DNA of 64,000 nucleotides from Chaenocephalus aceratus (GCA_023974075.1 CM043801.1:28880504-28944503), one strand, 5' to 3'. Shown: positions 42,254 to 55,194, numbered from the stretch's first letter. The notes: generated from the letters alone by a model not told the origin. A program made the numbers and translations.

Positions 42254-43022
42254 TGTTATCTGTGTGTGATTATTCTAGCGTCCAGGACAGAAGTTTAAAA
42301 GGGAGACTAAATGGAGTCTCTGAGAAGGTTCAAATTGGTACTTTAATTAATAAAAAGCGTGATAATGTCACAAACAGAATATAGTCCGAACAGAAATACA
42401 GCTGTTATTTCTGGCTCTTGGTCGTGAAGAAAAGAGGCCGTCCCCTCAGGCCGTGCTGAATATATATCCTCTGCTGGCTCCTCCCTGCAGGCCGACTCTC
42501 CACATTTCAATATCCGTTGTTACGCATATCAGAGGATAAAGACATTGTACATTCAATATATATCTAAACACGCCTTTTCTCTTCCTTAACTCTTTCATGA
42601 CTTTTCATTTAACACATTCCAAACGCTGTAATCAATACTCCTAAAAATACAGGAAATACTTCACAGCAGTTTGGTTTCCGGTCAGTCTGAATGTTGTCAC
42701 ATGCTAACCACATCTGTAAACAATAACGTAATCAAATAAACTGTACCTTATCCAACAATAATAATATCTCGACGTCTATAGTTGTAGTGTTGAAATCAGT
42801 AGGTTTCGATGTGCAACATCATATCATATTGGTGCTAAATTCACCTCTATAGTAAATGGTATATTAGCCTCATGCTAACCGGAGATGAAGGATTTTCAGA
42901 ATAAAAGCTTAACACCTGGTTGTGTACAAGAACTTCTGGTTTTTCAGTATAAAACAGCAATTAAACTGACTGTGTGTTTAAGGTGCACTATGCTCTCAAA
43001 ACATTGATTTTAATTTCTAACA
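42254..43022 (-). repeat. 3' LTR of the retroviral element
   Basis: 769 bp, with no difference from the other LTR seen by eye. On the minus strand a TATA-like GATATATATTCAGC lies near 42465-42480. Confidence 0.9.
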
Positions 43023-45742
43023 GTCCCTCCTTACACACCTAAAAGGTGTGTATAATACTGAAATCAATGAGTTCTTCATCTGAACTCTGCATAGTACATA
43101 ACTCATATCAAAAACATACAATAAAATGGAATGGCTTTAATATCAACCTTAGAAAAATACAAAAATACTTTGACTGTTCAAACATAAAAGTTTTCCCTTG
43201 TGCATAACTTCTAGTGTTAACATTCAATATGGTTCTTCAAAATAGCAGCATTCTTCAAAATAGCAGCAATGGCTTGGTATCAGAACATTTCTTCCTCCCT
43301 CCTTTCACAGAAACCGTTCTCATACCACGCTCAGTGTTAAGGCACTTGTTTTTACAAAGTGAAAAGAAACGACCCATTTTAGAATATCAATGATCCATAC
43401 AACATGTGATCCATCATTTTAGAACAGTATGGCTAATAAAGAATAAAATAAAATATCTTGTACCAGTTTAATGTAATAATAAAAAATAAAAATACACCAT
43501 CTTGAAATAGTATAGGATAATAATGAAAAATAAACAATACACTATCTTGGAATAGTATAGGTAAATTGAAATGGATTCACTCCATTTTAGCATTTTATTT
43601 TGCTCACTTCTTCACATGATTTCATCATTTAAAGAATCACATCGCCTTCATTCATTGAATAATTTCATCTCTGAACATCCATATCATTTAAACTCATTCA
43701 AACTAACTCATCATTTTCCTCAACATCTGTATATGGGGGTGGATCATCCGGTTCTGCTAGCATTTGTAACTGTCTTCTCCTGAGAAATTTACCCTCCCTC
43801 CTTTCGTACCATTTAAGGTATGAAAGTAATATGTTCTCTAGAAGAGGCCGTCGTGATCAATCAATGCAGTGATAAGGTCCCTGAAATGGTGTGAAAACCG
43901 GTGGAATATCACTAACGCATTATACTAATTTATTTTCAATTCTGGTCTACTTAAATATCCATGCTAACAGTGTGTGGAACCTTGGGTGCCCGAGCATGTG
44001 ATAATTACTCCCTCCTTTAACAAGGACTTTAAAAACAGAAGTGGTTTCTTTAATGGTTTGTAGTCCAATGCAGGTATGTTCACTCATGGCAGATATGTTT
44101 CTCCTTTTAAATAACATCTCTAAATGTCAGGTCATCACTGATTAATGGATGAGCATTAGGAGGTGGTGGCACTGCAAGTAAGATTTAAAACATCTGCAGG
44201 GTGGGTTGAGCGACCCCTTCTCCCTGAACGATATTTGTTGTCGAAAATATGCACCATTAAAATGAGTGATCCAAGGCCCCGCATGTATTACTCCCAATTA
44301 TACTAGTTTTTCTAAATTAAAATTTTCAATTGCTCTTTGCCTAGTGTCTTTTTAAAAACTCTACATCTTGGACGACAAACAAATGTTGTTTCCACCTTAA
44401 CAGTTGTCCTATGGTAATAACCATGCTACAATGGAGACATCAATACTCTAGATTGGAATACCTTCTTTGGCTTGGTTCTAGCTCGACCTTTAACATTTTC
44501 CATTCAAATAAAGATTTGTCTGCTTTCTATATTGTAACAAATTAAATCTTCCCCAAATTCTCACATGAATAAGAATCTCTAAAAGAATAATTTGTTTATA
44601 TGATGAAAAGATTGAATAATATGTTTCTACCCTCAGTGTGTTTTTAGGATTATTTTCTAATAAGTGTGTTTATGTGTAAACTCACTCACTCCTGTGTTCC
44701 TTCTCTCCCCCTCTGGTCGTCAAGCCATGACCCCCTCAGGTTCTGCTGGCCCTTGCCAACTCCTCCGTCCTGTCCTCTCCTCCGTCCTGTCCTCTCCTCC
44801 GTCCTGTCTCCTCAGTCCATCTGCTCTTGAATCCTCCCGCTGTAACTCTTTCCAGTGGGCCAACTGCTTTGCATTTCATCTCCTCCTTTTCAGTCTCTAC
44901 GCTGTTGCATGGAGGGCGTATTCTGCTCTCATGTCCCACACTCTGCTCTTGTGCCAAATCTCGTGGCTCAGTTTGCAACTTCGTGTCTTGATTTAGGGAC
45001 CGATGAGTTTGCCTCTTTGTCAGCATGCTGGTTTGGTTCTGGATGCCTCAGGTGGAGCTGGTTCTGGATGCCTCAGGTCGTTGTTGGTTCAGCTCGGGTT
45101 CTCTGTCTGTTCGATGGAGGAGGGGGAGGAGGAGTCTCCTGTGGTGAGGTCATTTGTCTGAAGATGGGGTCGTAGCAGTCTGACAGGCAGAGAGAGAGAG
45201 AGAGATCTCGGGACGCATTACCTATAACTAATTCTAACAAATTGAGGTAAAATATATCCAATCCTTTCCACCATTTTTCCTAATCTTACTATCTGTCTTA
45301 GATGTTAAATGCCATCTAAACCCAATTAATGTCAATCCCTAATCATTGTTTCCACCCACTGTAACATGGCTACTCCAAATAACTCTTTCAGGAAACCATT
45401 TTCTTCTATAAATTAAAAATACCTACATGTTTCAAGCACCACATATTTCACACACAATAAAATGACGTCCCCATATTTTAAGTAACTTTTGTGACTGGAC
45501 ATATCTGCAATGTCGCCACAATCTGCTGGGGAATTTTGTTTATAGAGTTTGTACGTACAAAGCTGTACTTGTGGGTTAGTAGCCTGTTTCTACTGTAATC
45601 ATTTTCAATAATTTGCTCAGGTCACCGGTCGGTTGTCCATAAACTTAACAGGGGTGTTTCTGGTACAGACTAAAACATGGATCCATTGTATTTGGAGATT
45701 CCCCTAATCTGTAAATCCCCATCACTTGCATATCCCAATCAC
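43023..45742. other. Internal region of the retroviral element, no recognisable gene
   Basis: AT-rich, stop-rich sequence where envelope would be expected. It contains four of the CTCCCTCCTT motifs and a pyrimidine-rich stretch (44700-44830, CCTCCGTCCTGTCCTCT repeats). I see no coding sequence on either strand that matches a known family. Confidence 0.6.
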
Positions 45743-46099
45743 TTAAACCCATCTCATCATTTGATACAAGAACTGCATATATGGGGGGTGAATCATCTTG
45801 ATTGTAACCTCCTCACCTTTGGGACCGAGTATTTCTAACTCCTTCTCTTGTTGCTCAGCTGATCTTTTGGCTCTGGGGATAAGTGAAACTCTCTGAAACA
45901 CAGCTGGAGTTTTGTTAGTGATGTGGGCATTCTCTATGAGTGAGCTAATGGATCCATGTCTTACTTGATATTGTACTCCCCATCCAACCAAAAAGGTGCA
46001 AAGTGTAATGAGCACAATCAACAATGCTATTCTGACTCTTATCCCTAGGGGACTCCACAATTGGTTTGGCTTTGTTTTTGTCATCTCTATTTTGTCCAT
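45743..46099 (-). pseudogene. Envelope-like N-terminal fragment
   Basis: A 118-codon frame with a short cytoplasmic-like start, one hydrophobic segment (about residues 24-45, rich in Ile, Leu and Val) and a basic RAKRS site near 78 that resembles a furin-type cleavage site. It follows integrase-like sequence on the same strand, the position of env in retroviruses. Most of an envelope protein is absent, so the copy is defective. The family assignment is an inference. Confidence 0.5.
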
Positions 46100-46220
46100 G
46101 GTTGTGTCAGTTACAGAATTTAAATAATGAGTACTATAATAACGTATACGAAAATTGGACTCTTTTTCAGATGTAAAACAAAAAAATAGGTTTTCACTTT
46201 AGTATACAATCTATAAAAAT

Positions 46221-46560
46221 CTATAGACAATTTGTCTTTTGAGCTGTTTCTATCTTTATCTTATTTCTATTTATTGTTTTGTTCCAGCTCTGCCAAATCA
46301 GTCCTAACTCCCAATAATGTTCTGGAAGTTGCCAGTGAAGGGTGACAATGTGTGAGGTGGTGTCAATTTGCTCCTTTGTCTTTACCTTTAAACCGGAGCT
46401 CGTGTGAAGTTCATTACGACTTCTCACTGTTCCGTCCACCGGGATCAGCTCACTGTCTTTTGTGAACTTTCACCTTCACCCAATCACCTGGCCGAACAGG
46501 AGTCTCTTCTGGAGTCTCGTCTGGTATCTCTGTAGCTTTCCAGCCTGTGTAGACAAAACT
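46221..46560 (-). pseudogene. Integrase C-terminal remnant
   Basis: The minus-strand reading near 46470-46500 contains VRPGDWVKVKVHK, like the SH3-like C-terminal domain of retroviral integrase, followed by a broken segment ending near 46221. Frames are disrupted. The catalytic core is not present. Confidence 0.5.
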
Positions 46561-47332
46561 TGGATAATATTACTCAGAGTTCTGACATATTCATCACTTC
46601 TATTCATCTAATATCTTAAAACTGGACCACTCCCTCCTTGGAGGAGGCCCAGGCTTCGGCATACCTTTTGTCGTTATGAGACCTATTATTAAATACATGT
46701 TATTATTCATTAACTACGTCACTGAAATCAACATGTCTGCATAATCATGACACTCCCTCCTTTGAACATAACATGCTCAATCAATATTGAAATGATTACC
46801 CTATTCTGAACAGGACACGCAAAACCCATAACGTTGCACAAAATAAATATAACTTCTCCGTGTAGCCATAAGGTGTACAAAAAATATCGTATGATGTATG
46901 GCTTTCTGATGGTATAAAAACATTCACTCATTTGCCATTAGCACACACAATTGTTTACTTGTTTCAGGAATGGCTTTTGTCCTGGTATTATGCATCATTG
47001 TTGCTGCGAAAACAATACCCCTGGTGTCGCTAATGCGTCTCAATAATTCTAGGATTAGAGGATTTTTTGATACTGCTGAACAAACATATGATAAAATAAT
47101 ATTTCTCCAAACTAGAGGGAAAATATGAACTATTCTCACAGAGGGTGACATGCATGGAGGGCTGGTGCCCCTCACTCAAAATGAGATATTGCCTTACGCA
47201 CTACATTATAAATCAGTAAAGTCACTCAAGAATAAATAAATAAAAACTGATTCTTGAAACTGTTGTAAAAACCCTACAACTTCTTTATCCAAGCTCTCAA
47301 TCAGTGTTATGTTATTTAATCTGCAGCTTATT

Positions 47333-47764
47333 TGTAACGACTGAATGAACACAAGTGGAGGACTCAATAGCACGACTCGGAGACAGAGGATTAGGATGCA
47401 AAAAGGTCTTTATATCCAAGGTTCGGTACACGGGAGATCAGTCAATAAGGCTAACAAAACAGACGAGGAGTAGACAGGAACCGGGTCAGGACACGAAGCT
47501 GGGTCAGGTACACGTGGAATCAGATACTAGAAAAACACTGCTGGAACGCTAGGAATAACTAAGACGAACTGGCACTGAAGGGACTGTGGATGCAGACTAA
47601 ATAGACAGAGGGAGAGATGATAATGGGGCACAGGTTAGGCTAATTAGGGAAGGGAAGCAGGTGGAGTTCAATCAAGGGCAGGAAAGCTGAGACTGAAATG
47701 AGAGAAACAACAATGAGAACAGGAACAATAACAAAAACATCAGCATGCTGGCTAAACCCTTACA
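47333..47764. mobile_element. Solo LTR, 432 bp, inside the retroviral element
   Basis: Starts TGTAACGACTG and ends CCCTTACA. TTATT flanks it on both sides (47328-47332 and 47765-47769). No internal genes. It postdates the host retroviral sequence. Confidence 0.8.
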
Positions 47765-48492
47765 TTATTGCCTTAAAACCGATATTTCAGACCGATTATA
47801 AAATTGTGTTTATGAGAAAAAATGTAATCTGACTCCATAAATCACATAATTGTTTGACTAAAAAAACTACACTTCTACTAACAATAAATGAAGTTCCCCT
47901 TTAAACACAGCCCCGGTCTTCTGATGGGGTCTATCTATGTACTGGCTGGAGAATGTTGGGCCAGTCTCTGTCGCTCTGTCACTGTTCTCCCGCCAACAGT
48001 CACTCTCTAGTTCTGCTGGGTTCTTGTTGACTTCTTCACTGGTTTGAGACAAGCGACCCTATCGGACACCTCCCTTTGTAGCCAGACTTCACCACAGCAG
48101 AATCGAGTTTCTGTTTTTAGGTCTCAACAGCTCCACGTCTGGTGTATCGCCGCCCCTTGAACTGCAGTCGGTGTAAACAGGAGGTAAGGATCCTCCGTCT
48201 TGGGCGAGTACTAGGTTTCCGTCTTCATATTTTTGGGTGGAAACCTGTCATCTTGACCTCACTAGCTGTGTGGACACAATAGTTTTCTGTGTAGGGGAAC
48301 AACATCACTCGTAATCTCTTTCCTTCTCATAATTACAAAAATAGTCTGCTAAATGTTCTACTACGTTTTATGCTTTATGTGTAAATGCAATATGCTACTC
48401 ACTGTCATGTTTTACTTTCAACCTCTCCCTCCTGTGTTGACAGATATGGCTCAATGTAGCTGAAGATTTCAAAATACCCTTGTGCTGAAGAT

Positions 48493-49528
48493 GCATACTA
48501 CGAACCTGGTTCAACCTAACCTGGATATGTTTGAGTTAGCCGGTTGGCCTAATCCAAAACATACGCGCTCTCGCTAAACTGTACTACGACGCTGGTTATC
48601 AAGTGGATCGCTCAAACCAGCCGTGTCCTATCTAGTTAGGTGCGCGTTCACATGAAAGGGGTGGTATCTGGATCATTCGACCAATCACAAACATGGAGAA
48701 GCGTACTGACAGCGCAGCGTCATACTTCCTGAATGAAAAGTGAACTTTAATACTAGTCAAAAATGAAGAAGTTAAACTTTAAACATCCATGACTTAAACA
48801 CTTTATCCAGGATAAAAGCCACATAGCTGCACCTGCAAGGTGAATACAGCTGGCAAAAGAAAAAGTGTTTGAATGCGTACATTAACAGGTTTATGATATC
48901 ACTGCCCCGTCTAAAACACGATCTGACTTCAATTACATTTGTCTCGAGTGTTTCGTCAACTTAATGTGTTGCTTAAAATAATACTTCTGCATACAGTATG
49001 TGACACTGGGAGTGTTGCACGGCCAGATACGGCTCAGCTGACTCAGATAAGGAGATATATGATACATTATGAAGTGATATGCCGCGGACTGTACTTAATG
49101 TTACTCTGATCCTGTTACTTATGTTGTGGCCGATATTTAAGTAAGCTTTCTTAACGCTAATGTTATAATAGTCAGATTGCTCTGAAGATGGGAGGTGATA
49201 TTCTATTAATGTTCACGTTCACACAGTCGGTGATTTTTGCCGGCCGTCTTTCCTGCGACGGCAGTTTTTCTGTATTTCCTTTCTCCTGTAATATGACTTG
49301 ATCGCTTTAAACTCCGCACACTGAGCTCTGATTGGTCAGCAGGCGGTGCTTTCACTGAGTTGAGCTCTTAGCCTGCAACCTAACCTGGTCCCGACCAGGG
49401 TAGCTGCTTAGTATATATTACCATGGAGATCTAGCCTGCTAAAAAGAGAACCAGCTTCGGATGACCGGAAAGCCGGAGTTTTCCCTGAATTTAGCCGGCT
49501 AAGCGAAAATCCTGCTTCGCAGTATACC
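48493..49528. mobile_element. MITE with imperfect inverted repeats, probably Harbinger-like
   Basis: Left end CATACTACGAACCTGGTT and right end (reverse complement) TATACTGCGAAGCAGGATT form imperfect inverted repeats. Inside, TAACCTGGAT and AACCTAACCTGG occur near opposite ends. No ORF. It sits just after the gag-like ORF. The exact boundary and duplication are unsure. Confidence 0.5.
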
Positions 49529-49557
49529 CCCCTGGTGGTCTGGTCCTCTGAACTTCC

Positions 49558-50646
49558 TCATTGTTGTGGTTGATACCAGGGTGTCAGTGGCATTTGGGTC
49601 ATGTTTGGCACCCCTGTTCGTCTTTGACATCTCTGGGACCCCCTGCCTCCGTCGTAAACCTCCCCGGGGTATCTGCATGGAGGGCCGTTGTTTGGTGCAA
49701 TGTTCTGCGGACACTCTCTGGACCAATGTGTCAGCTGACCACATTTGTAGCAGCCTTCATCTGTTCTTCGTCTTGATCGTGGCTTTCCTCCTCTGCCACT
49801 TTGTCTTCCTCGGAATTGTTGATTCCGCACCTGAATCTCTGGCACCTCCCGAGCTTGAATTGTTGGAGGTGTCTGACCTGCCTTCTCTGGTTCTATGGCC
49901 ATCCCTGATGTAGCTGCCATTTGCCTTGCCGCTTTCTTGTTTTTAATAGCTTCGGTATCTTTCTCAGCTATTTGCATCTTCAAGAGTCTCAGTTGTAATG
50001 CTTCCATTTCTGTCTTTTGTGTTTGTCTTTCTTCTGTGATTTCTTCTAATCGTATGTTCTCTTCTATCAGGTGTTTTGATTGACTGGTTAGCACTCTTAC
50101 TTCATACTCCAATTCTTTGAGATGTTTGTTCATGGAGACTCCATCCAACTGCAAGACTTCTCCTATAGAACCAACATTCGGGGAGGGAGGAGGGACTTCG
50201 GCCAGGCTTAGATACAGCTTCGGAGTTTGGATAACTGGAGCCTCTTTGGTTTTTTCTGCTATGTCTTCCCTCACTGGCAGGTCTGCTACTCGGACCACAT
50301 TTATGCTGTGTGCCAATAGGCTGGCATATTCCAGATGGAGTATCAGACTTGTAACTCTTATAAATCTTTCTTCAGCTTCTCTCCATATAGTTAGCTGTTG
50401 TAGGCATTGTTCGTGCTCATAGTCGAGTACTGCTCTTCTATGGGCTTTTGTTGGTCCAGGTTGATCATCTGCTGGAACCAGTCTTCTTGTTTGCCACTGT
50501 TCCAACAGTTTCTCTATTTGGTTCCATGTCTTCTGTCTAAGTTTTGGAACTGTTGTAGCATCTGATCTGATTTTTACCCTTTCCTTGATATCTGCAGTTG
50601 AGCCTGGCTCTGCTTTTGGTCTCAACTTAGTTTCTTTCGGTGACAT
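49558..50646 (-). CDS. Gag-like protein of the retroviral element
   Basis: A 362-residue intact ORF. It has a helical N-terminal half, a coiled-coil segment (about residues 185-235, Leu/Glu/Gln-rich) and, near 310, a CCHC zinc knuckle in the order C-x2-C-x4-H-x4-C within an Arg/Gly-rich basic region. These are features of gag nucleocapsid. It is preceded by a leader of about 1.9 kb from the 5' LTR, longer than usual. No protease or pol frame follows. Its intact frame, unlike pol and env, could reflect selection or a young insertion. Confidence 0.75.
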   Translation of the reverse strand: MSPKETKLRPKAEPGSTADIKERVKIRSDATTVPKLRQKTWNQIEKLLEQWQTRRLVPADDQPGPTKAHRRAVLDYEHEQCLQQLTIWREAEERFIRVTSLILHLEYASLLAHSINVVRVADLPVREDIAEKTKEAPVIQTPKLYLSLAEVPPPSPNVGSIGEVLQLDGVSMNKHLKELEYEVRVLTSQSKHLIEENIRLEEITEERQTQKTEMEALQLRLLKMQIAEKDTEAIKNKKAARQMAATSGMAIEPEKAGQTPPTIQAREVPEIQVRNQQFRGRQSGRGGKPRSRRRTDEGCYKCGQLTHWSRECPQNIAPNNGPPCRYPGEVYDGGRGSQRCQRRTGVPNMTQMPLTPWYQPQQ

Positions 50647-52590
50647 GCTCTCTAACTATTCGAATGATCAAAGCACTAGTCCTCTGACTAGTACCTTTGT
50701 ATTCCTTCAAAATATCCTACATCATCAGAATTGTTAAATCTGTTCTTTTTTTTTTTTTAGTATTTTTTATTTTTATTTAAATAAAGTTAATTAAAAGATA
50801 AGAATTATGCAAATTTTAAAATCTGAAATGCTAAAAATAAAATGTTTACAGTGTATGGTTTTGACTATGAAATATGAAAATTAGAAATCTGGTGAAAATC
50901 TTCCACTTTCCGAAGTGTTTGGAATTATGTAAATGTCATAATTTGTGTTAGCTTCAATACATTTGTTTGCTTATTTGAAAGAGTATTATATAAAGTGTTT
51001 TATCTTATAGAAACCACTTGCAATTCTATCTCGGCGATGAAGCATGTGTGTATTTATAACACTTAGAATTAGACTTCAAAATGCTATTGAGTGTTTCCTC
51101 TATGTAATAATTCTGTACTACCAGCAGAGTGCGCTATTGTAATTTCCAGCTTAATCCACTAGGGATTACTGTTGCAAAACTAACCTGTATTTAAAAAAGC
51201 TTATTTTCCTTCCTAAAAATGGAAAGAGAATTACACTAGGGAAGAGTATTACACTATGGTAAAACAACACGGCACATAATCTCCAAAACACTTTTGCAAA
51301 CTGGAATATTTCAAAAACCGTCAATTCAAGTAGAAAAGAAACTTCCAATATCAGATCCCTATGAATGCCAAACTTCCCACGGTAAAATAACCTGTCTATT
51401 TTATAATTCCAACTTTGCAAAGAAATATGATTTGTCCTTCTCAAGGAGGAGTAGGACTGGGTAAAAACAAACAGTCTCACTTCTTCAATTAGCATTTCAT
51501 GAAATGGCGACTGCCGTGTGGTTCATTTTAAACATGCTGGCAAAACAAGATGGCAACTTTTCTAACCTTTGACCTGAAGAACAAAGGGATTTTACAACAC
51601 CTCGTGGCTTTCACAGCGGAGTTTTTTTTTTAAATTCAACACAAAACAACAATGCAGTTTAAAATAACATTTCTATTTAATGTACAATTTATAAATGGGC
51701 CTCATACCCTTACGTCACATTTCTCTACCCATGCACGTAATTTGTTGACTTTAAGAGCCAGTATGGTTATCTCCTCTGTTTAAACACGCCATGTTGGGAC
51801 AAATTTAAGACGCAAATCAAACACAATCAGCAGAATATCGTCTAACTAACGCACGAATGTCGCACTTCTCATCGTAATCCACACGCAATGTCTGTTTGAA
51901 AACAGGAAAACAACCACTGAAAGTTTCAAAACTTTCAGGCCTTTTCCTCGAAAAGGACTTTTTTATAAGAAAGCCTCACTGGAATCTAAACACTCACTCA
52001 ACTGTGTTCTTGTTTAAATAGTCTCCAACCATTCACGTTAACTTAAAACGTAACAAGAAACGCAATTTGAAATGATTGCCAAATCACACAAAGGACTTTT
52101 AAAAATAACACAAACACTCTCTCCAATAATCTCAGCTTCCACTGGGATTTTGTTCTTTTGTTTAAATAGCCACACGCTATTCACGTTAACTTAAAACGTA
52201 ACAAAGAACACTATATTGGAGCGATTAGCCTCTTGCTGACATGTAATAACAGACAAACGAATAGCATGCAGGGTTAGATATAAGAAAAATAAGTAAATTT
52301 GACTCACCCTGCTTGTGACAAAGTAACGCCTCGTGTTATATGATTGTTGTCATTACATTTGGTTGTTTTAACATTAATTTCCCAGCTATTTTCAGGAACC
52401 GGAAGCAGCAGTCCAACACACAGTCCTAAGATTTTCCTGCATAAACTATTGAAGAATTTGATTTAACGGGTTTCTTCTTACCTATTGTTTGAGATCTCTT
52501 GTGTGTCAGACGATTGCGTTTCGGGTCCAGGCCACAGCCGGCTTTATAGTCTCTCCCGGTCCACTAGAATCACGTCGGCTTTGTCCCAAT
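50647..52590 (-). other. Leader between 5' LTR and gag
   Basis: No ORF of note. ATTCACGTTAACTTAAAACG occurs twice (about 52031-52055 and 52180-52205), giving a 150-bp tandem-like structure. The candidate primer-binding site is at its right end. Confidence 0.6.
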
Positions 52591-53359
52591 TGTTATCTGT
52601 GTGTGATTATTCTAGCGTCCAGGACAGAAGTTTAAAAGGGAGACTAAATGGAGTCTCTGAGAAGGTTCAAATTGGTACTTTAATTAATAAAAAGCGTGAT
52701 AATGTCACAAACAGAATATAGTCCGAACAGAAATACAGCTGTTATTTCTGGCTCTTGGTCGTGAAGAAAAGAGGCCGTCCCCTCAGGCCGTGCTGAATAT
52801 ATATCCTCTGCTGGCTCCTCCCTGCAGGCCGACTCTCCACATTTCAATATCCGTTGTTACGCATATCAGAGGATAAAGACATTGTACATTCAATATATAT
52901 CTAAACACGCCTTTTCTCTTCCTTAACTCTTTCATGACTTTTCATTTAACACATTCCAAACGCTGTAATCAATACTCCTAAAAATACAGGAAATACTTCA
53001 CAGCAGTTTGGTTTCCGGTCAGTCTGAATGTTGTCACATGCTAACCACATCTGTAAACAATAACGTAATCAAATAAACTGTACCTTATCCAACAATAATA
53101 ATATCTCGACGTCTATAGTTGTAGTGTTGAAATCAGTAGGTTTCGATGTGCAACATCATATCATATTGGTGCTAAATTCACCTCTATAGTAAATGGTATA
53201 TTAGCCTCATGCTAACCGGAGATGAAGGATTTTCAGAATAAAAGCTTAACACCTGGTTGTGTACAAGAACTTCTGGTTTTTCAGTATAAAACAGCAATTA
53301 AACTGACTGTGTGTTTAAGGTGCACTATGCTCTCAAAACATTGATTTTAATTTCTAACA
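52591..53359 (-). repeat. 5' LTR of the retroviral element
   Basis: 769 bp, appears identical to 42254-43022 over its whole length. Confidence 0.9.
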
Positions 53360-53363
53360 GTAC

Positions 53364-54614
53364 AGAAATGTTCCGATTCACCAAACATTGCGTACCGGCG
53401 AGGAAAGTGCGTACAGGACTTCCTACGCCAGTTTCCCTTTATAAATCACAATCGACTCGAAATGCGGTGCAGCTTTTGCGGGCTTCACGTAACGCCCATA
53501 TTCGCCTATAAATAGTCAAAGAAACGCCCATTCATTCATTCATTTTGACTGACTGCATGACAGAACAGCTAAAAAAGACATCTCACACAGATGTTGGTTA
53601 TTTTGGGAAGGTCGAGATCAATCATATTGTTTGGTGGATGCAGTTTGAACCAGAGTAGCAGCATGGAGGTCGGATCGTCACCAAAATAAATAAATAAATG
53701 GCCCGAAAAAGGTTCATGACAAAAGACATACACATACTAGCCTTCCTCAGGCAGTGTGTTTGTACCGGGGACAGGAGACACCCCCTTGATGAGAAACTGT
53801 AAGAAGTGAACGGGGAATCCCCCCGGTGTGGAGTCATGACAACTGGATCTGAATTATTTGTTTGTATTTGGTGGTTTGTGTCCCAGCTGTCGATCAGCTG
53901 TGCGTCTCTACCCCCCCCCCCCCCCCCCCCCGCAGCAACCCTATATCCACCAGTTAAAGGAAATACAACTAATGTGTTGTGTTATATCAGCTGTACAATT
54001 TACCACATATGGTGTTCTTAGCTTCCATACCTCCTGTGTTTTACGAGCGACTTATCAAGTCTTAGCAACCTGCATAAAACACGATTAAACATGATGGAAT
54101 ATAAAACCATGCTCATATCTACAACCTAAATGCAAAACGGCGTCAGTTTAGACGTAATTCTGTCCTCCTGCTTACCGCGTCATTTATGAGAAAACATTTC
54201 ATAACATTAACACAACATATTCGAGGTGGTTTTCAATAACATATCCGTATTTATTTATTTCTCCAAGTTATGTTTTTGTGTGCACTGAGGAGTCGCAAAC
54301 AGGCGTTTGTTTAATCATTTTAAGATTGGCTTTAATCAATGTTTGAAAATGAATTCTTCATATATGATAAATGAGAGGTAACATTTTATTTATGGTATTA
54401 TTTCCACATATTTCTCTCCATTCTTCCTTCTGCCAACGGTGTCGCAGTTTCACGTCTTTCCCATTTTTGTGCTTAGTGCGTATGCATGGGTTAGAGTTTG
54501 CGTGGAGGACCGCACATTTTCCCGTCAAGTTAGTATTTTATAAATCGCAAACATTGCGTAGAAATTGGCGTACGCCATCTTTTGAGCGTATATCCCTTTA
54601 TAAATGAGGCCCCA
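53364..54614. mobile_element. Harbinger-like MITE or remnant
   Basis: The right end (CCCTTTATAAATGAGGCCCC at 54593-54612) is the common fish Harbinger-like end. Near the left, at about 53375-53455, a related block (GCGTACCGGCGAGGAAAGTG, CCCTTTATAAATCAC) is inverted relative to 54530-54600. The left boundary was probably altered by the retroviral insertion. No transposase. Confidence 0.5.
53911..53931. repeat. Poly-C run
   Basis: 21 consecutive C; a likely site of sequencing or assembly error. Confidence 0.95.
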
Positions 54615-54708
54615 GGTTTACTAATCTACCCGCACAATTTGTCTGGTGTCGGAATGTCTCGCTATGTTAGTACATTCTTAAAAAACAAAACACCATTTAA
54701 TTTCGGGT

Positions 54709-54848
54709 TAAAATGTGTTGTAACTGCGTTACTGAGCATTGTGACGGGTAATATATTACCCACATTTCATAAGTAATGCGTTACATTACTTCGTTACAGC
54801 AAAAAGTAATAAATTACTGTAACTCCGTTACTTTACACCAACACTGCA
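54709..54848 (-). mobile_element. hAT-type terminus with GTTAC motifs
   Basis: The minus strand begins CAGTGTTGGTGTAAAGTAAC, followed by repeated GTTAC/GTAAC motifs as in many fish hAT ends. The other end was not identified. Confidence 0.55.
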
Positions 54849-55194
54849 CAGAAGTGGTGCTCGGAATGTGGGGTTGGGCCACCGCCGGCCATTGCCGCTC
54901 AAAAGCGCTGGAGACGCTGTAGTACATATGCCAGGCCTGTAAGTGACGCTGTAGTCTGCCACAAAAGCAGCAAAAAAGACTTCCCGCGCATGGTTGCCAT
55001 GGTTGCCCTTCTGTTTATTCTCCGCTGTGTCTCTTTTTCTCCCTCCCCGAGGCAAGCGTTTGCTCCTGCTGCTGTTATTCAATGCAATTCCTCCCTCGCT
55101 GTAATTCTCTCCGGTTAGTCCACCAGCAGATGACAAACACCCACCTCTCCGCCTCTTCCAAGGAATGGAAGTGCTCTGTTAGCAGTTCTTTGTT

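Larger units (their letters stand above)
42254..53359 (-). mobile_element. Endogenous retrovirus-like element with two 769-bp LTRs, mostly non-coding inside
   Basis: The direct repeats 42254-43022 and 52591-53359 start TGTTATC and end CTAACA and are flanked by GTAC (42250-42253 and 53360-53363), a 4-bp duplication. The gag-like ORF is on the minus strand, so the right LTR is the 5' LTR. Next to it TGGGACAAAGCCGACG (about 52573-52588) is a candidate primer-binding site. AAGGAGGGAC beside the left LTR is a candidate polypurine tract. Only traces of integrase and an envelope-like start remain; no protease, RT or RNase H was found. A solo LTR and a MITE lie inside. Confidence 0.85.

Noticed and set aside
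44664..45175. Plus-strand open frames of about 110 codons
   Set aside because: Low-complexity pyrimidine-rich translation inside the retroviral element, on the strand opposite to its genes; no family match.
49566..49913. Plus-strand hydrophobic frame
   Set aside because: Antisense shadow of the gag-like ORF at 49558-50646.
51166..51495. 109-codon minus-strand frame in the retroviral leader
   Set aside because: AT-rich, no motif, not in a position where a retroviral gene is expected; left as leader.
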